Positions 51,066 to 59,895 of a DNA stretch of 64,000 nucleotides are shown here, piece by piece. The position numbers and the translations under genes were made by a program. The DNA comes from JACOUT01 sp964580865 (GTDB taxonomy: Bacteria; Myxococcota; UBA727; VGSZ01). The DNA is taken from the NCBI GenBank assembly GCA_964580865.1, contig CAZONM010000001.1:1-64000 (forward strand). Reading direction: 5' to 3'. The notes beneath the pieces are model-generated. The model ran no database searches and was not told where the DNA came from. It worked only from the letters and a program-made list of their open reading frames with translations. Position 1 is the stretch's first letter. Every line of letters begins with the position of its first letter.

Positions 51066-52358
51066 ATGATGCTGAAAAGTGGGTTCATATACCTGGCAGC
51101 GAATGTCGCCTCGTCGGCTGTACCGTTCTTCTTGCTGCCCGTCCTGACGAGAGCGTTGGCGCCTGAGGCCTTTGGAGCGATCGTCGGGTTTTCTTTGGTG
51201 GCGACCATTGTGGCACCAATCGCTGGACTAAATGCTCATGGCGCGGTTGGCGTCGCATGGTTCAACCGTGACCGGGAGCATCTCCCCAGTTATGTCGGCG
51301 CAGCTGTCCTTGTTGCTTTCACAAGCACAGCGGTATGGGCGACTATCGCCGCGTTCGTCGTTTCGCAGACACCGATCGTGGACGCCGTGCCTGCCGAATG
51401 GGCGGCCGCAGCCGTTGTCATGGCTGGCGCCCAGGTCGTTCTCCAGATGCGGTTGGTGCTTTGGCAAAGCCAGAAGCGGCCGATGCCGGTCGCGACCATG
51501 CAATTCGCAGGTAGCATCGTACATATTGGGCTCGCGCTCGTGGCAGTGCTTGTTCTTGGACTCGAAGCACCGGGCCGAAACGGCGCGGCGGTTGTTGCAG
51601 CGGTCTTGTTTGCCGTTCTTGGAGTAGCTGCGCTGGCATGGGACGGCAATCTGACGTTGCGGGTTCGGCGCGACGACATTTTCGGGGTGGTGCGGTTCGG
51701 TGGCTTGCTCGTACCGCACGCGTTGGGCGGGGCCCTGACAGTCACCGTTGATCGAGTGGTCGTGGCAGCATGCTTGGGGCCTGATGCACTTGGAACCTAC
51801 GGGGCCGCCGCCCAACTAGGCGCTGTCGTCGCCATCGCTGCAGATGCTTTCGGCAAGGCGTACAGTCCATGGCTGTTTGAGCGACTCGCGGCTGACGACG
51901 AGTCGGAGCGGCTCGTTGCTGTCGGCGCCATGTATGCTCTTGCCCCCCTTGCCATACCCGCCGGCGGCGTTGCCGCTGTTGCTCTGACAGCTCTCAGTAG
52001 CGTCGCTCTGGGCCCTGAATATGGCGCAGCCGCTGAACTCTTGCCATGGTTCATCGTTGGAGGGGTCGCGACGATCATCTACTTGTTGGTATCGCCGTTG
52101 TTTTTCTTTCACGACCGAACCGCTCGCCTGAGCTCCACAACGCTACCCTGCGCCGCCGTAGGGGCGCTCTGTACCTTCGCGCTAGCAAGAATCGACGGCG
52201 CTCGCGGCGCGGCCGCGGGCTTCGCGTTGACGCAGACGCTCCTGACGACGGGCGTGTGGGTCGTTGCTTTCCACACGTTCGACCTGCCATGGAGAAAACC
52301 ATATCTTGCATTGCGGACTTGCTGGCGCCTTCTTCGGAATGTTGACGCCAAACCCTGA
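51066..52358 (+). CDS. wzx: Wzx-type polysaccharide flippase
   Basis: A 430-residue MATE-like/PST family membrane protein with about twelve helices, opening MMLKSGFIYLAANVASSAVPFFLLPVLTRALAPEAFG, the conserved N-terminus of oligosaccharide flippases. It moves lipid-linked repeat units across the inner membrane. Hydrophobic segments continue to the C-terminus (AAAGFALTQTLLTTGVWVVAF). ATG at 51066; a second ATG follows immediately. GC content still lower than outside the island. Confidence 0.85.
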   Translation: MMLKSGFIYLAANVASSAVPFFLLPVLTRALAPEAFGAIVGFSLVATIVAPIAGLNAHGAVGVAWFNRDREHLPSYVGAAVLVAFTSTAVWATIAAFVVSQTPIVDAVPAEWAAAAVVMAGAQVVLQMRLVLWQSQKRPMPVATMQFAGSIVHIGLALVAVLVLGLEAPGRNGAAVVAAVLFAVLGVAALAWDGNLTLRVRRDDIFGVVRFGGLLVPHALGGALTVTVDRVVVAACLGPDALGTYGAAAQLGAVVAIAADAFGKAYSPWLFERLAADDESERLVAVGAMYALAPLAIPAGGVAAVALTALSSVALGPEYGAAAELLPWFIVGGVATIIYLLVSPLFFFHDRTARLSSTTLPCAAVGALCTFALARIDGARGAAAGFALTQTLLTTGVWVVAFHTFDLPWRKPYLALRTCWRLLRNVDAKP

Positions 52359-52658
52359 CTCGGCCGGCCATGGTGCATGCGATCTCGATCCTGGCGCAAC
52401 GCTGAGCTCGTTTCCACAGGCCCTCGCGCACGGTGGCAGGTTCCGCGCTCGCCGTCCGGACGCTGTTGGGCGGCTGGATGCCTCAGCCGAGCGGTGCAGC
52501 ATCAACAACGTCGGTCACGCCGCCCATCAGGATGTCGGTGGTCGCCGGAGAATCGGCGATACTCACGGGATGACGGCGCGCATTCGCCAGCTCGAGAGCA
52601 TTGGCTACCTTTCGCGGGACGTTGGCGCGCGAATGCGCCAAGCGGGAGCGAGCGCTTC
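52359..52658. other. Junction region downstream of wzx
   Basis: About 300 bases with open but unconvincing frames. One frame has RIGDTHGMTARIRQLESIGYL, which faintly recalls the C-terminus of a glycosyltransferase but is not conclusive. Composition changes here from the lower-GC island to GC-rich DNA, so this is likely the right-hand joint of the island. Confidence 0.35.
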
Positions 52659-53561
52659 ATGAGCGAGCGGCGCGCCTCTGAACTGATGGCCAAGCGCGAG
52701 CGCGTCGACGCGCGCTCCTCCGTGCCTAGGAGGCACGCACGTGACGAGGCGGTGTGGCCGATGGTCCTGCACTCGTTCGTCGACGCACCTCGTCTCGCCT
52801 TCCCGGGCGCGCCGCCGAGCCGGGCGGTGCGCGCATGGGCCGTCGCGCGGCGACGGCAGCAGGGAGCCTCCGGACGCCCAAAGCGGTGCGCGCGCGCCGC
52901 CCGTATCGGTGCGCCCAGTAGGCTGCCTCGTTCCGAAGATGTGTCGTTCGCGCGCGTGGGGGCTCGTGCCATCGTCGGCGGCAACCCGTGGCTGTCCTTG
53001 TGGTCGTCCGCCGGCGCCGACGCCGACGTCGAGGACGCGCGCGCCGCAGCCGCCGCGCTGCGCCGCCGCGCCGGCGCGTGCCCCGTGGTGCTGGTGACGC
53101 TGCAGCCGGGGATCACCGATGGCGCCGAGCTCGCGCTGGTGCAGCGGGTGGCACGCGCCACACAGGGCCGGCTCTGGTTCTGGATCCGCTTGCATCCCGC
53201 CATGCTCGAGCGCCTCGACGAGGTGCGCCGGGCCTTCGCCACCCTCGAGCACTGCACCGTCGACGAACCCACCGAGCTGCCGCTGCCCGCGCTGCTCGGT
53301 GCCTGCGACGCGCACCTGACCCACAGCTCTTCGACGGTCATCGAGGCGGCGCAGTTCGGCGTGCGCTCCGTCGTCACCTCCGTCTACGGCGCCGAGCTCT
53401 ACCAGCGCCACATCGACGACGAGCGGCTGACGCTCGCGAGCGGGGGCGCTGACGTCGTCGCCGCGGCGGTGCTGCAGGCGACCAAGCGTGGTCGTGCGGG
53501 CACGTCGCACACGGGCAGCATCGACGTGGCGCTGGCGCAGGTGCTCGGGGAGGCGCGGTGA
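52659..53561 (+). CDS. Surface-carbohydrate transferase fragment (5'-truncated GT-B-like gene)
   Basis: The last about 210 residues (from SFARVGARAIVGGNPWLSLWSSAG) look like the second half of the same kind of transferase as the gene at 48858: LVTLQPGITDG, LWFWIRLHPAMLERL, LPLPALLGACDAHLTHSSSTVIEAAQFGVRSV. The N-terminal about 90 residues are Arg-rich and not credible as a folded domain, so the gene is probably cut at its 5' side near the island boundary. The ATG at 52659 is the first reasonable start. Stop overlaps the next gene as GTGA. Confidence 0.55.
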   Translation: MSERRASELMAKRERVDARSSVPRRHARDEAVWPMVLHSFVDAPRLAFPGAPPSRAVRAWAVARRRQQGASGRPKRCARAARIGAPSRLPRSEDVSFARVGARAIVGGNPWLSLWSSAGADADVEDARAAAAALRRRAGACPVVLVTLQPGITDGAELALVQRVARATQGRLWFWIRLHPAMLERLDEVRRAFATLEHCTVDEPTELPLPALLGACDAHLTHSSSTVIEAAQFGVRSVVTSVYGAELYQRHIDDERLTLASGGADVVAAAVLQATKRGRAGTSHTGSIDVALAQVLGEAR

Positions 53562-54715
53562 CGGCCACCATCGTCACCTCGCCCGCCCCGCGCACGGAGC
53601 GCCGCACGCTGCGCTTGGGCGTCGCGTTGGTGCTGCTGTGCGCCATCGCGGTGGGCGGCGCGGTGTTTCTTGCCACCATCGGTATCGACGCGCTCGAGGG
53701 CAAGAACGAATTCCAGTTCTTCGCGGACTCCGGCACCTATCACGCGGTGGCGCGCGGCGACGTCGTCGGCATCGAGGAGCTCAACGAGCTCATCGGCATC
53801 GTCGGCAACTTCCTCGGGCCGCTGATGATCGTGAAGCTCGCGGGTGGCAACTACTACGCGATCTTGGTCATCAACTGCGTGCTGTTCTTCTGGTCCTTGG
53901 TCCTCATCACGCGCGCCCTGAGGATCGACGCCCCGCGGCTCATGCTCTTCCTCTTTCTCAACCCGATGACGGTCTCGAGCCTCCTGTCGGTCAACAAGGA
54001 GATCCTCTCGATCGTGTTCGTCGCACTCCTGGTGAGCGCCCTGGCGCGTCGATCGCTCGTAGCGTTGGCGCTGGCTGCGGCGCTCTCGGTGCTCGTGCGT
54101 TGGCAGCTCACCCTCTTCATCGTCGGTCTCCTGGCGACGATCTCACCGCTCAACCCGCTGCGCGCGCGCCGCGGCTGGACCATCATCGCGATACTGGTGA
54201 CGTTGTCGGCGCTCTATGCCGCGACCCTCGACGTGATCGAGCCGGTGCGCATGACCTTCGAGTCATCGGCGGAGGAGTACGAAGGGTCTGGGTTCTACGC
54301 GGCGCTGGTGGGATATCAAGATCGTGGCCTGTACTGGCTGATCTTCCCGGCCAAGGCGGCGAGCTTGTTGTTCGCGCTCGGGTTGCGCATCGATCGCCTG
54401 GTGGCGCCCGACAACATCTACAATGACGTTTGGCAGCTGTTGCACTCCACCACCATGCTGGTGACCTTCGTCCTGGTCTGGCGTCGTCGGCGCCTCACCC
54501 TGGCAAACGATCTCGTCTTCGTGTCGGCCGTGTACATCGCGCTCTTCACGCTCTCGCCCATCTACACGCCGCGCTACTTCTACGCGGCGTTCGTGCTGTG
54601 GGCCATCGCGCTCGCCGCCGACAGTGACCGCCCGCCGCTGTTCGCGCCGCGCGCGTCACGGGCGGCCACGCGAGTGTCGGTATCGACGACGCCAGAGGCC
54701 CCGGCGCATGCGTGA
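53558..54715 (+). CDS. Polytopic membrane protein, probable O-antigen/capsule polymerase (Wzy)
   Basis: A 385-residue protein with about ten hydrophobic segments and a longer periplasmic loop region (GYQDRGLYWLIFPAKAASLL; VRMTFESSAEEYEGSGFY), the architecture of Wzy polymerases. The N-terminal YHAVARGDVVGIEELN and the absence of a GT-A domain fit. Wzy proteins are not conserved in sequence, so this is by topology and context: it follows the wzx/transferase block and precedes a Wzi-like gene. GTG start overlaps the previous stop. Confidence 0.55.
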   Translation: MTATIVTSPAPRTERRTLRLGVALVLLCAIAVGGAVFLATIGIDALEGKNEFQFFADSGTYHAVARGDVVGIEELNELIGIVGNFLGPLMIVKLAGGNYYAILVINCVLFFWSLVLITRALRIDAPRLMLFLFLNPMTVSSLLSVNKEILSIVFVALLVSALARRSLVALALAAALSVLVRWQLTLFIVGLLATISPLNPLRARRGWTIIAILVTLSALYAATLDVIEPVRMTFESSAEEYEGSGFYAALVGYQDRGLYWLIFPAKAASLLFALGLRIDRLVAPDNIYNDVWQLLHSTTMLVTFVLVWRRRRLTLANDLVFVSAVYIALFTLSPIYTPRYFYAAFVLWAIALAADSDRPPLFAPRASRAATRVSVSTTPEAPAHA

Positions 54716-56348
54716 CCGCGTCGCCGTCCTCGCGCTGGTGGCGCTCGGCGCGGCGGCCGCGCCCGTGCGCGCGGCGTCGCTGGTGTTCCCCGACGACCCC
54801 GCCCTCGCCGTGGGGCGCGCGACGCTGTTGCTGGCGCAAGATGCGCGCGGCCTCGGCATGTACCCGCTCTCCGATCGCGAGCTGCGCGCGCGCGGCGTGC
54901 TCACCGCGCCGCCCGACCCCACGGGCGCACGGCTGCACCTCGTGTGGCGCCCGCAAGCGAGCGCCTGGCGCGGCCTGTCGCCGGCGCTACGCGAGGGGAC
55001 GCTGTGGTACGACGCTATCGCGCCCTTGGCCGAGCTGGGCGCCAACGTGAGCGACGGCGAATGGCTCGGCGCGCACCTGCGCCTCGACCTCAGCTCGGTC
55101 CGCCGCGACTTCACGGGCGATGGGCTGGCCGCACCGTGGACGCTCGACAGCTACGCGAACCTCGACTTCCCGCGCGAGTCGTGGGCGGTGGTCGCCACCG
55201 AGCACCTGCTGGTGGCGGCCGGCCGCTTCCGCAGCGGCATCGGGCACGGCGTGTTCGGCAATCCGTTCTTGAACGGGCGGGCACCCTGGTACGACCAGGT
55301 GCAGGCCGAGTGGCACGACGACCACTTCCGCGCGCGGTGGCTGCTTGGCACCTCGTCGTCGTTCTTGACCGCCGCCGAGGCCGCGGTGCAGGGCTACGGC
55401 ACCGCCGCACCGCCGCGCGGTGGCTTCGACCCCGTCAACAACTATGACAGCGCGCGCTTCGACGCGCCGGCCAAGTCCTTCATGTACCGCTGGTACGAGT
55501 GGGCGCCCTGGCCGTGGCTGGTGCTGGGGGCTGGGGAGATGGGCGTGGTGGGCGGCAAGCAGCCCGACCTCTCGCAGCTGTTGCCGATGGTGGTGTGGCA
55601 CAACGCCTACGCGCCCGGCAGCACCAACGTCATGCTCGGGGTGAGCGCGGCCGTGGCGCCGCTGCCCGGCCTGCTCCTCTTCGGTGAGCTCGTGGCCGAC
55701 GACGTCGCGACCAGGAACGAGGCGGATGGGCAGAAGCCCACCTCCTTGGGCTGGCAGCTCGGCGGCCGGTGGGTGGCGTCGGTGCACGCAGACGTGCTCG
55801 CCGAGGTCGCCGTCGAGTACACCCACGTCGATCGCTGGACCTATCAGCGCTGGCAGCCGTACCTCGTCATGCAGCAGCGACAGATCGTGCCGTGCGGCTG
55901 CAACTTCGTCGACGTGCCGCTCGGCTACCCGTGGGGCGGCGACCTCGACGCCGCGGGCGCGCGCCTACGCGCGTTCGCCCCCGACGGGCTCGAGCTGTCA
56001 CTGGGGATCGAGGGGATGTGGCGGGGGGCCATGCGGCTTGGCGCCATCACCGGATCCCCGCTGCTCGACGACCAGGGGGCGCCGGTGCTCGACCGATTCG
56101 GCGAACCGGTGCGCGCGCCGCTGTACTACGACCTCGACGCGTGGGCGGGTCCGGGCGCGCTCGACGAGTACACGCAGCGGCCGCGCGAAGCTCGGGTCAC
56201 CATCTCGCTGGGGGCGGACATTCCGATAGCGCCGCACGTGAGCGCGAACGCCATGGTGCTCTGGAGCGCGCTCGACAACGTCGAGAACGCCGCGGGCGTG
56301 CGCGCGCAGCGCTGGCTGCTGCACGGCGGCATGCGCGTCGCGCTGTAG
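54708..56348 (+). CDS. Second Wzi-like outer-membrane protein
   Basis: A 546-residue exported protein (MRDRVAVLALVALGAAAAPVRA) with a C-terminal strand ending HGGMRVAL. Central parts LDSYANLDFPRESWAVVATEHLLVAAGRFRSGIGHG, GNPFLNGRAPWYDQVQAEW and WAPWPWLVLGAGEMGVVGGK with KQPDL resemble strand-rich Wzi proteins; it differs clearly from the one at 34558. It may anchor or modify polymer at the cell surface. Its start overlaps the wzy-like stop by 8 bases, so it belongs to that operon. Full identity is not certain. Confidence 0.6.
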   Translation: MRDRVAVLALVALGAAAAPVRAASLVFPDDPALAVGRATLLLAQDARGLGMYPLSDRELRARGVLTAPPDPTGARLHLVWRPQASAWRGLSPALREGTLWYDAIAPLAELGANVSDGEWLGAHLRLDLSSVRRDFTGDGLAAPWTLDSYANLDFPRESWAVVATEHLLVAAGRFRSGIGHGVFGNPFLNGRAPWYDQVQAEWHDDHFRARWLLGTSSSFLTAAEAAVQGYGTAAPPRGGFDPVNNYDSARFDAPAKSFMYRWYEWAPWPWLVLGAGEMGVVGGKQPDLSQLLPMVVWHNAYAPGSTNVMLGVSAAVAPLPGLLLFGELVADDVATRNEADGQKPTSLGWQLGGRWVASVHADVLAEVAVEYTHVDRWTYQRWQPYLVMQQRQIVPCGCNFVDVPLGYPWGGDLDAAGARLRAFAPDGLELSLGIEGMWRGAMRLGAITGSPLLDDQGAPVLDRFGEPVRAPLYYDLDAWAGPGALDEYTQRPREARVTISLGADIPIAPHVSANAMVLWSALDNVENAAGVRAQRWLLHGGMRVAL

Positions 56349-56363
56349 CGTGGCGGTCGCCGC

Positions 56364-57509
56364 TCACGCGGCGCGTCGGCCACCCCGGAGCCGTCGGTAA
56401 GCGCCGGCCGCGAAGTTCCACAGCCAGCGCTCGCTCGGGTACGCGTCATGCGCCTTCCCCGGACGCGCGAGGTAGGCGTCGAGCTCGCCGCGCGTCCAGC
56501 CCATCTTGTTGAGGAAGTACTGGATATCCGCCTCGAGCGCGTCGGCGTCGGGGTACGGGCTCTGCTGCAGGAGGCGCAGCGCCTCGTCGCGGGTCATCTG
56601 CCCCGCCACCACCAACGTCGACAAGTGGAGGCGCCGCTTGTCGATGCCGAACTTCTTCGGCAGCAGGTAGCCCTGATAGAAGCGCGTGAACACCGACTCG
56701 TAGTGCTTGTAGGGGTAGGGCTTGTAGCTCATCTCGGCCACCAGCACCTCGAGCGCGCGCGCCTTCTGGTAGTCGAAGAAGTCGAGGAAGCTCTCCCACC
56801 GAATGCCGCGGACGTGCTCGCACGTGATGTAGTCGACGACGCCGATGAGCGGGAACGTCTGCAGCGGACGCCCGTTGCCGAACGTCCGCCACAGCGCGCG
56901 GATGTTGGTGGCGTCGAACTTGAACCAGTTCCACCCCTTCGGCATCGCCATGCCCTCGGTGGCCGTGTTGGTGCCGCCGAGGATGTGCTTGATGCCCCAC
57001 TGCTTCGCCTGTCGGTAGTTCACCGCCAGCATCGCGTTGTCGTACAGGAGCTCGACGTCGATGACGTCGGCGCGGAAGAACGCGTTCATCAGCTCGCGGT
57101 ATTCGTCCCAGTTGATGACGTGCGTGTAGTAGTCGACGCCGAGGCGATCGACCAAGTTCTCGATGTTGTTCTGCGCGAGCTCGGTGTTCCAGCCGTTGTC
57201 CATGTGCACGGCGAGCGGGCGCAGGCCGTGCTGCTTGGCCAGGTACAGCACCCAGGAGCTGTCGACACCGCCCGACAGGCCCACCACGCAGTCGTACGCG
57301 CGGCCCCGGCCATCGGCCTTCACGCGCTCGAGGTACGCGTCGCGGCGGCGCGCGCGCTGAGCCTCGTCCATGAAGAGCACGTGGCGCTTGCTCGCCAGGA
57401 AGTCACGGCAGTAGTTGCACACCCCGAGAGCATCGAAACTGATGTCGCGCGCGCTGGTGTCCATCACGCAGCGCGCGCAGGTCGTGGGGTTCGAGCTTGA
57501 CGATGCCAC
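56364..57509 (-). CDS. wbpG: N-acetyl sugar amidotransferase, WbpG family (set 2)
   Basis: A 381-residue second copy of the amidotransferase class. Zinc-ribbon cysteines at 11, 14, 31 and 34; PP-loop GLSGGVDSSWVLYLAKQHG at about 77-95; VHMDNGWN, GGTNTATEGMAMPKGWNWFK, and a helical C-terminus. Distinct in sequence from set 1. The start is GTG at 57509, after which the zinc ribbon starts; upstream frame residues are non-conserved. Convergent to the Wzi-like gene, 15 bases from its stop. HisF- and HisH-like partners are at 60687-62086. Confidence 0.88.
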   Translation of the reverse strand: MASSSSNPTTCARCVMDTSARDISFDALGVCNYCRDFLASKRHVLFMDEAQRARRRDAYLERVKADGRGRAYDCVVGLSGGVDSSWVLYLAKQHGLRPLAVHMDNGWNTELAQNNIENLVDRLGVDYYTHVINWDEYRELMNAFFRADVIDVELLYDNAMLAVNYRQAKQWGIKHILGGTNTATEGMAMPKGWNWFKFDATNIRALWRTFGNGRPLQTFPLIGVVDYITCEHVRGIRWESFLDFFDYQKARALEVLVAEMSYKPYPYKHYESVFTRFYQGYLLPKKFGIDKRRLHLSTLVVAGQMTRDEALRLLQQSPYPDADALEADIQYFLNKMGWTRGELDAYLARPGKAHDAYPSERWLWNFAAGAYRRLRGGRRAA

Positions 57510-57852
57510 TGGTTCACCCGCCGGCCGCACCGTGGGCGGCACCCTCGTGTCGTGTTCGCCATGTCCGCGCGCGACGCCGCTCGACGGTCTCGGCGACGGC
57601 GTCGTCGCGGCGCTCGACGCATGGGCGCGCCATGCTCGGTCGCCACGCGGCGCCCTCGCCGGCACCACCGGCACGCGCTCATCGGCGGACGTGTCGCGCG
57701 CCAGCCTACTGCCCCACGCTCGAGGTTCGTAGCGGGAAGTGTGCGGCGACCCTCCGTTCCGCTCGCCGCCGGTCCGCCGGCAACCGACGTGGCCGCGAGC
57801 AGCGGGGTCGAGCGCCTTGACAGCAGGCGCGGGGTCCGCGACACCGAATGCG
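57510..57852. other. Divergent intergenic region between wbpG (set 2) and gmd
   Basis: About 340 GC-rich bases without a convincing gene. A TTGACA is present at 57817-57822 in the direction of gmd, but the -10 position reads GACACC or ACACCG, so a promoter is weakly supported. No palindrome of note. Confidence 0.35.
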
Positions 57853-58938
57853 ATGTCGCGCACCGCGCTGATCACGGGCGTCACGGGCCAGGACGGCGCG
57901 TACCTCGCGGAGCTCTTGCTCGATAAGGGCTACCAGGTCCACGGCATCAAGCGGCGCAGCTCGCTGTTCAACACCGACCGCATCGATCACCTCTACCACG
58001 ACCCCCACGTGGCCGGGCGACGCTTCACGCTGCACCACGGTGACCTCACCGACTCGTCGAGCCTGATCCGTATCATCCAGCAGACCCAGCCCGACGAGAT
58101 CTACAACCTCGCGGCACAGAGCCACGTCGCGGTGAGCTTCGAGGAGCCTGAGTACACGGCGAACTCGGACGCGCTCGGCCCGCTGCGCGTGCTCGAAGCG
58201 ATCCGCATCCTGGGCCTCGAGAAGAGGACGCGCTTCTACCAGGCGTCGTCCTCGGAGATGTATGGGCTCGTGCAGGCGGTGCCGCAGAACGAGCACACGC
58301 CCTTCTACCCGCGCAGCCCCTACGCCGTCGCCAAGCTGTACGCTTATTGGATCACGGTCAACTACCGCGAGGCCTACGGCATCTACGCCTGCAACGGCAT
58401 CCTGTTCAACCACGAGTCGCCGCTGCGCGGCGAGACGTTCGTAACGCGCAAGATCACGCGCGCGCTGGCCCGCATCAAGCTGGGCATCCAAGACTGCCTG
58501 TGGCTCGGGAACCTGAACGCGCGCCGCGACTGGGGCCACGCGCGCGACTACGTCGTGATGCAGTGGCTCATGCTGCAACAAGACGCGCCCGACGACTACG
58601 TCGTCGCTACGGGTGTGCAGCGCTCGGTGCGCGAGTTCGTCGAGGCGGCGGCGCGCGAGTTGGATATCGAGCTTCGCTGGCAAGGCACGGGCGTCGACGA
58701 GAAGGGCTATGACCGCAGCGGCCGCTGCATCGTCGCGGTCGATCCACGCTACTTCCGCCCCACCGAGGTCGACACGCTGCTCGGCGACGCGTCCAAGGCG
58801 CGTGCCAAGCTCGGCTGGGCGCCCACCGTCTCCTTCGAGCAGCTGGTCGCGGAGATGGCCAAGGAAGACCTCATCGCCGCGGAGCGCGATGAGCTGATCA
58901 AGCGCCACGGCTATCGCGCGCTGCTGCGGCATGAGTAG
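57853..58938 (+). CDS. gmd: GDP-mannose 4,6-dehydratase
   Basis: Converts GDP-D-mannose to GDP-4-keto-6-deoxy-mannose, first step to GDP-L-fucose and related sugars. The 361-residue SDR protein has ALITGVTGQDGAYLAELLL, SSSEMYG, the Tyr-x3-Lys pair in RSPYAVAKLYAYW, and NGILFNHESPLRGETFVTRKI, all standard for Gmd. ATG at 57853 begins the Rossmann fold; upstream in-frame codons are not conserved. Six bases before fcl. Product length matches the family (about 360-375). Confidence 0.95.
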   Translation: MSRTALITGVTGQDGAYLAELLLDKGYQVHGIKRRSSLFNTDRIDHLYHDPHVAGRRFTLHHGDLTDSSSLIRIIQQTQPDEIYNLAAQSHVAVSFEEPEYTANSDALGPLRVLEAIRILGLEKRTRFYQASSSEMYGLVQAVPQNEHTPFYPRSPYAVAKLYAYWITVNYREAYGIYACNGILFNHESPLRGETFVTRKITRALARIKLGIQDCLWLGNLNARRDWGHARDYVVMQWLMLQQDAPDDYVVATGVQRSVREFVEAAARELDIELRWQGTGVDEKGYDRSGRCIVAVDPRYFRPTEVDTLLGDASKARAKLGWAPTVSFEQLVAEMAKEDLIAAERDELIKRHGYRALLRHE

Positions 58939-58944
58939 CCGCCC

Positions 58945-59895
58945 ATGAGCGACCGCGTCCTCGGCCCCGACAGCAAGATCTACGTCGCCGGTCACCTCGG
59001 CATGGTGGGTTCCGCGCTGCTGCGCCGGCTGCGGGCCGGCGGGTATCGCAACCTTGTGGTCCGGTCGCGCGCCGAGCTCGACCTGTGCGACCAGGCCGCC
59101 ACCCACCGCTTCCTCGCGGACCAGCGCCCCGACGTCGTCATCGTGGCGGCGGCGCGCGTCGGCGGTATCCACGCGAACGACACCCTCCGCGCGCAGTTCC
59201 TGTACGACAACCTAGCCATCGCCACCAACGTCATCGACGGCGCCCACCGCGCTGGGGTCGACCGGCTCCTGTTCCTCGGCTCGAGCTGCATCTACCCGCG
59301 CGACTGCTCGCAGCCGATCCGCGAGGAGTATCTGCTCACGGGCCCGCTCGAGCACACCAACGAGCCCTACGCCATCGCCAAGATCGCCGGGCTCAAGCTG
59401 TGCGAGGCGTACGCCGCGCAATACGGTCGCCGCTACATCTCGGTGATGCCGACGAACCTGTATGGCCCCAACGACAACTACGACCTGGCGTCGAGCCACG
59501 TGCTGCCGGCGCTCTTGCGCAAGGCCCACGAGGCGAAGGCCGCGGGTGCCCGTCAGCTCGCCGTCTGGGGCAGCGGGGCGCCGCGCCGCGAGTTCCTGTT
59601 CGTCGACGACCTCGCGGACGCCTGCGTGTTCTTGCTCGAGGCCGGCTACGGTGGGTCGTGGGTCAACGTCGGCACGGGCAGCGACGTGACCATCGCGGAG
59701 CTGGCGCAGCTCGTCATGCGCACCGTGGGGTTCGCCGGCGAGCTCGTGTTCGATCGCACCAAGCCCGACGGCACGCCGCGCAAGCTCCTCGACGTCTCGC
59801 GCCTGCAGGCGCTCGGGTGGCGCGCCCGCACGTCGCTCCACGACGGTCTGGCGCGCACCTACCAGGACTTTTTGAACGCGCCTCCCACGGGATGA
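58945..59895 (+). CDS. fcl: GDP-L-fucose synthase
   Basis: A 316-residue epimerase-reductase that turns the Gmd product into GDP-L-fucose using NADPH. Motifs: YVAGHLGMVGSALLRRL, SCIYPRDCSQPI, the Tyr-x3-Lys of EPYAIAKIAGLKLCEAY, and the C-terminal FDRTKPDGTPRKLLDVSRLQALGW, which are the GDP-L-fucose synthase hallmarks. Overlaps the next glycosyltransferase by ATGA. So fucose is expected in the polymer. Confidence 0.95.
   Translation: MSDRVLGPDSKIYVAGHLGMVGSALLRRLRAGGYRNLVVRSRAELDLCDQAATHRFLADQRPDVVIVAAARVGGIHANDTLRAQFLYDNLAIATNVIDGAHRAGVDRLLFLGSSCIYPRDCSQPIREEYLLTGPLEHTNEPYAIAKIAGLKLCEAYAAQYGRRYISVMPTNLYGPNDNYDLASSHVLPALLRKAHEAKAAGARQLAVWGSGAPRREFLFVDDLADACVFLLEAGYGGSWVNVGTGSDVTIAELAQLVMRTVGFAGELVFDRTKPDGTPRKLLDVSRLQALGWRARTSLHDGLARTYQDFLNAPPTG

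Noticed and set aside
49822..51069. 415-codon forward open frame as a gene
   Set aside because: Its first part is out of frame with a well supported transferase gene, and the rest is Arg/Ser/Cys-rich with no recognisable fold; treated only as possible debris.
57817..57845. Sigma-70 promoter for gmd
   Set aside because: TTGACA is perfect, but no -10 better than 2 of 6 exists at 16-18 bases, so not annotated as a promoter.
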